Assembly: GCF_001556045.1 (NCBI RefSeq) | Contig: NZ_LSIC01000034.1 | Location: 1-16,255, forward strand | Direction of reading: 5' to 3' | Length of the DNA: 16,255 nt | Source: Bradyrhizobium sp. CCH5-F6 | GTDB taxonomy: Bacteria > Pseudomonadota > Alphaproteobacteria > Rhizobiales > Xanthobacteraceae | Shown here: positions 14,881 through 16,255 of the stretch, piece by piece | Position numbering within the stretch: the stretch's first letter is position 1 | Layout of the letters: every line of letters starts with the position of its first letter | The notes under the pieces: model-generated | The model's database searches: none | What the model was told of the DNA's origin: nothing | The model's input: only the letters and a program-made list of their open reading frames with translations | Translations under genes and position numbers: made by a program

Positions 14881-15189
14881 ATGCCTGCAAACGCACTCGT
14901 CCAGACCAGAATTGACGCCGACATCCGCGACCGGGCGTCCGCCGTGCTCGAAAACATGGGCCTCACGGTATCGGATGCGGTTCGGATTCTCCTCACCCGC
15001 ACCGCCAACGAGGGTGTGCTGCCCCTCGAGCTCGTCACGAGCAGCGAGGCGCATGATGCCTGGTTTCGGGCCAAGGTGCGCGAGGCGCTGGAAGATACAC
15101 GGCCAGACCTTCCCGACGATGAGGTCGAGGCGCATTTTGCCGAGCGTCGCGCCGCTGCCCGCCGCAAGGCCGGCGATCTCAAAGCATGA
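14881..15189 (+). CDS. RelB/DinJ-family antitoxin
   Basis: A 102-residue antitoxin. Residues about 5-50 form a ribbon-helix-helix of the RelB/DinJ type: ALVQTRIDADIRDRASAVLENMGL, then SDAVRILLTRTANEG. The C-terminal half is charged and would bind the toxin. The ATG at 14881 follows AAAGGAGG at 14868-14875, and the frame upstream is inside the preceding gene. The gene begins 56 bases after the PP-loop gene, with its own AT-rich palindromic operator, so it is probably an independent module. It overlaps the toxin start by four bases. Length fits the family, and the assignment is firm. Confidence 0.9.
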   Translation: MPANALVQTRIDADIRDRASAVLENMGLTVSDAVRILLTRTANEGVLPLELVTSSEAHDAWFRAKVREALEDTRPDLPDDEVEAHFAERRAAARRKAGDLKA

Positions 15190-15473
15190 GGCTCACCTGG
15201 TCGGCTTTCGCGCTCGCGGATCGCGACGGCATCTTCGATTATATCGAGGCGGAAAATCCCGCCGCCGCTGTCGCGATTGACGAACGAATCGTCGCGGCGG
15301 CTCGCCGTCTGCTCGACTTCCCCGAGAGCGGCCGGCCCGGCCGGGTCTCGGGAACACGTGAGCTTGTCGTGACCGGAACGCCGTATATTGCGGCCTACAC
15401 GGTTGCGGCGGAGGCAATTCGCATTCTGCGTGTCCTTCACGGAGCGCAGCAATGGCCGGACGATCTGTCGTAG
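15186..15473 (+). CDS. RelE/ParE-family toxin
   Basis: A 95-residue toxin of the RelE/ParE superfamily. The N-terminus LTWSAFALADRDGIFDYIEAENPAAA (residues about 3-28) is the typical ParE helical start. The segment LLDFPESGRPGRVSGTRELVVTGTPYIAAYTV (about 42-73) holds the usual P..GRPG..G.RE pattern. The C-terminus ILRVLHGAQQWPD matches the family end (VLRVLHGAQ.WP). The ATG overlaps the antitoxin stop as ATGA, and no strong ribosome binding site is present, so translation depends on the antitoxin. ParE toxins poison DNA gyrase and RelE toxins cut mRNA in the ribosome. The motifs favour ParE, but the target is not settled. Confidence 0.92.
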   Translation: MRLTWSAFALADRDGIFDYIEAENPAAAVAIDERIVAAARRLLDFPESGRPGRVSGTRELVVTGTPYIAAYTVAAEAIRILRVLHGAQQWPDDLS

Positions 15474-15660
15474 ATCCGGCTTGAGGTTGCCTCTGGTGGC
15501 GCGGTGTTACCCATCGCTCATCGCCGAGCGCCCGGCGTGACGCGCCGGAATCCCCGCCTTGGCGGCGGGACCTCCGCGTCGGCGGGGTGCGCACCCTTGC
15601 GTTTAGATCAGCGCATAGTCACTTTCCATCTCACCCGGCCGCACCACCGGATGGAGCGTC
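15474..15660. other. Gene-free stretch with hairpins after the ParE-like gene
   Basis: No coding sequence is seen. CCGGCG (15532-15537) pairs with CGCCGG (15543-15548). CCCCGCC (15552-15558) can pair with GGCGGGG (15581-15587). GGGTGCGCACCC at 15585-15596 is a perfect 12-base palindrome. These are probable termination structures, though none has a clean T tract. Confidence 0.5.
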
Positions 15661-15985
15661 GTCAAGCGGGGATGCCGGCGTGAGCGTGATGTAGGGCTGG
15701 CCGACGCTGGAGTTCATCCATGCTGGCTGGTTCTCGCGGGTCGCTGGCTATGATGCGGACGGATTATAGCGGAAGGTGTCGAGGGGCCGGGCGTGGCCGG
15801 GCATCCGGGAGGCGGTAAGAGCGGGCCGGTGATGTTCTTGCCGTTGACATGGTCCTTGAACACCACTGATGAGCGGGTGCCGTGGTGAGGCTCCTTCTCG
15901 CCTTGTGGTTCGGGAGGCGCCTGCGCAGACCTCGAAGAGTCCGGTGTGACCGAAGGACGACTGCGTCTCGATCGCCTTCTCGCAA
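15660..15985 (-). pseudogene. Probable decayed minus-strand gene, identity unknown
   Basis: On the minus strand, three pieces with coding-like high-GC third positions lie in order in different frames. They are IETQSSFGHTGLFEVCAG (about 15975-15920), SSVVFKDHVNGKNITGPL (about 15875-15820) and LDTFRYNPSAS, stop, ENQPAWMNSSVGQPYITLTP (about 15785-15680). The first two differ by one frame, and the third is interrupted by TAG. No intact frame covers the stretch. I do not recognise the family. It may be the remnant of a gene, or the pieces may be chance. Confidence that it is a relic is moderate to low. Confidence 0.35.
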
Positions 15986-15996
15986 CGGCCGGCCCC

Positions 15997-16050
15997 GGCT
16001 ATTTTCCGCCGGCGGGCAAGCCCGCCTTTGCATCGCCAGGCAAAATAGCC
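15997..16050. repeat. Nested inverted repeat
   Basis: GGCTATTTT (15997-16005) pairs with AAAATAGCC (16042-16050). Inside it, GGCGGGC (16011-16017) pairs with GCCCGCC (16020-16026) across only two bases, followed by TTT. It could be a terminator in either direction (the A/T runs flank the stem) or a structural element of the leader. Confidence 0.65.
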
Positions 16051-16062
16051 GTGTCCGCCCGC

Positions 16063-16083
16063 CCTCCACTTCGTTCCGGCCCT
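16063..16083. repeat. 21-bp exact repeat, copy 2 (DUF736 leader)
   Basis: Identical to 12269-12289 and in the same orientation. It lies about 88 bases before the DUF736-like start, against about 117 bases for copy 1. The matched ends of the two leaders suggest a common origin. Confidence 0.8.
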
Positions 16084-16171
16084 CCGGGTGCGGGGTCAAT
16101 CGCCTCCGGTCCTTTCACCGTCATCGAGGTCGCGATAGGCGCGGCCCGAGCAAACCGGAAAGGACCCTAAC

Positions 16172-16240
16172 ATGGCTGTCATCGGCGAATTCAAGAGCAA
16201 CGGCAACGGCTTAGGTTACGCGCGAGAAGGTGTCCTTTAG
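16172..16240 (+). pseudogene. 5' fragment of a DUF736-family gene
   Basis: The first 13 residues, MAVIGEFKSNGNG, match the start of DUF736 proteins, small plasmid proteins of about 100 residues. The normal next residues would be FTG; here the frame turns to LGYAREGVL and stops at 16238-16240, giving 22 residues. The start is well supported by GGAAAGGA. The change falls near 16212-16213, so sequence from there on probably belongs to something else, such as an inserted element or a recombination product. The function of DUF736 is unknown. The family call rests on few residues, and the window ends 15 bases later. Confidence 0.6.
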
Positions 16241-16255
16241 CGCGCTGACTGTTGC

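Larger units (their letters stand above)
15986..16171. other. Structured leader before the truncated DUF736-like gene
   Basis: No gene seen. A nested inverted repeat lies at 15997-16050, the 21-base word shared with the ArdC leader at 16063-16083, and a GCGCGGCCCGAG segment at about 16139-16150, matched in the ArdC leader. GGAAAGGA (16157-16164) is the ribosome binding site, seven bases before the ATG at 16172. Confidence 0.55.

Noticed and set aside
15844..15872. TTGACA as a promoter -35 box
   Set aside because: The sequence 17 bases downstream (TGATGA) is a poor -10, and the TTGACA lies inside the relic reading on the other strand.
15764..16171. Open frames on both strands over the DUF736 leader
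   Set aside because: They are low-complexity and follow the inverted repeats. Such frames in GC-rich leaders are often wrongly called as genes.
1..16255. CRISPR arrays, tRNA or rRNA genes, intact transposases
   Set aside because: None seen: no regularly spaced direct repeats, no cloverleaf-like motifs, and no transposase motifs in the convincing reading frames.

Overview
The window is high-GC DNA, with G or C dominating third codon positions. It looks like the accessory backbone of an alphaproteobacterial plasmid or integrative element, most likely Hyphomicrobiales (rhizobial type). This rests on the gene families recognised by eye: DUF1419, DUF3085, a methylase-helicase giant, an orphan ParB-like protein, a DUF7007-like protein, an ArdC-type antirestriction protein and the 5' end of a DUF736 gene. 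Almost all genes lie on the + strand. There are no replication, conjugation-pore, rRNA, tRNA or CRISPR features, so the replicon type cannot be settled from this window.

Layout. 1-271 is a GC-rich structured leader. 272-1289 holds a DUF1419-type and a DUF3085-type gene, nearly overlapping. 1394-6433 encodes a 1679-residue protein with an N-terminal adenine-methyltransferase fold and a C-terminal SF2 helicase, like DarB-type proteins. A second structured leader (6434-6737) precedes a 559-residue ParB-like protein (6738-8417). After a strong hairpin comes a tightly overlapped three-gene cluster (8511-10194) of an unknown protein, a DUF7007-like protein and a small coiled-coil protein. A third long leader (10195-10653) precedes an unknown helical protein (10654-11235).

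Two hairpins at 11246-11317 separate that gene from the only convincing minus-strand genes, a Phd-type antitoxin and PIN-domain toxin pair (12097-11325). A fourth leader (about 12137-12406) precedes a translationally coupled operon: ArdC-like protein, DUF6884-like protein and PAPS-reductase-like PP-loop enzyme (12407-14825). A RelB/DinJ plus ParE toxin-antitoxin pair follows (14881-15473). The last 700 bases hold no intact gene. They contain hairpins, a probable decayed minus-strand gene, a nested inverted repeat and a fifth leader that shares an exact 21-base word with the ArdC leader. This leader ends at a DUF736-like start that diverges after about 13 codons, suggesting a rearrangement or insertion junction.

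How the genes may work together (inference): the methylase-helicase and ArdC-like proteins fit protection of incoming DNA from host restriction. The two toxin-antitoxin pairs, which bracket the ArdC operon, fit maintenance of the element. The ParB-like protein may regulate or partition. The DUF6884-like/PP-loop pair is the most intriguing module: two probable nucleotide- or nucleic-acid-acting proteins of unknown substrate, coupled to an antirestriction gene. The recurrent structured leaders suggest that several of these operons share a regulatory design.
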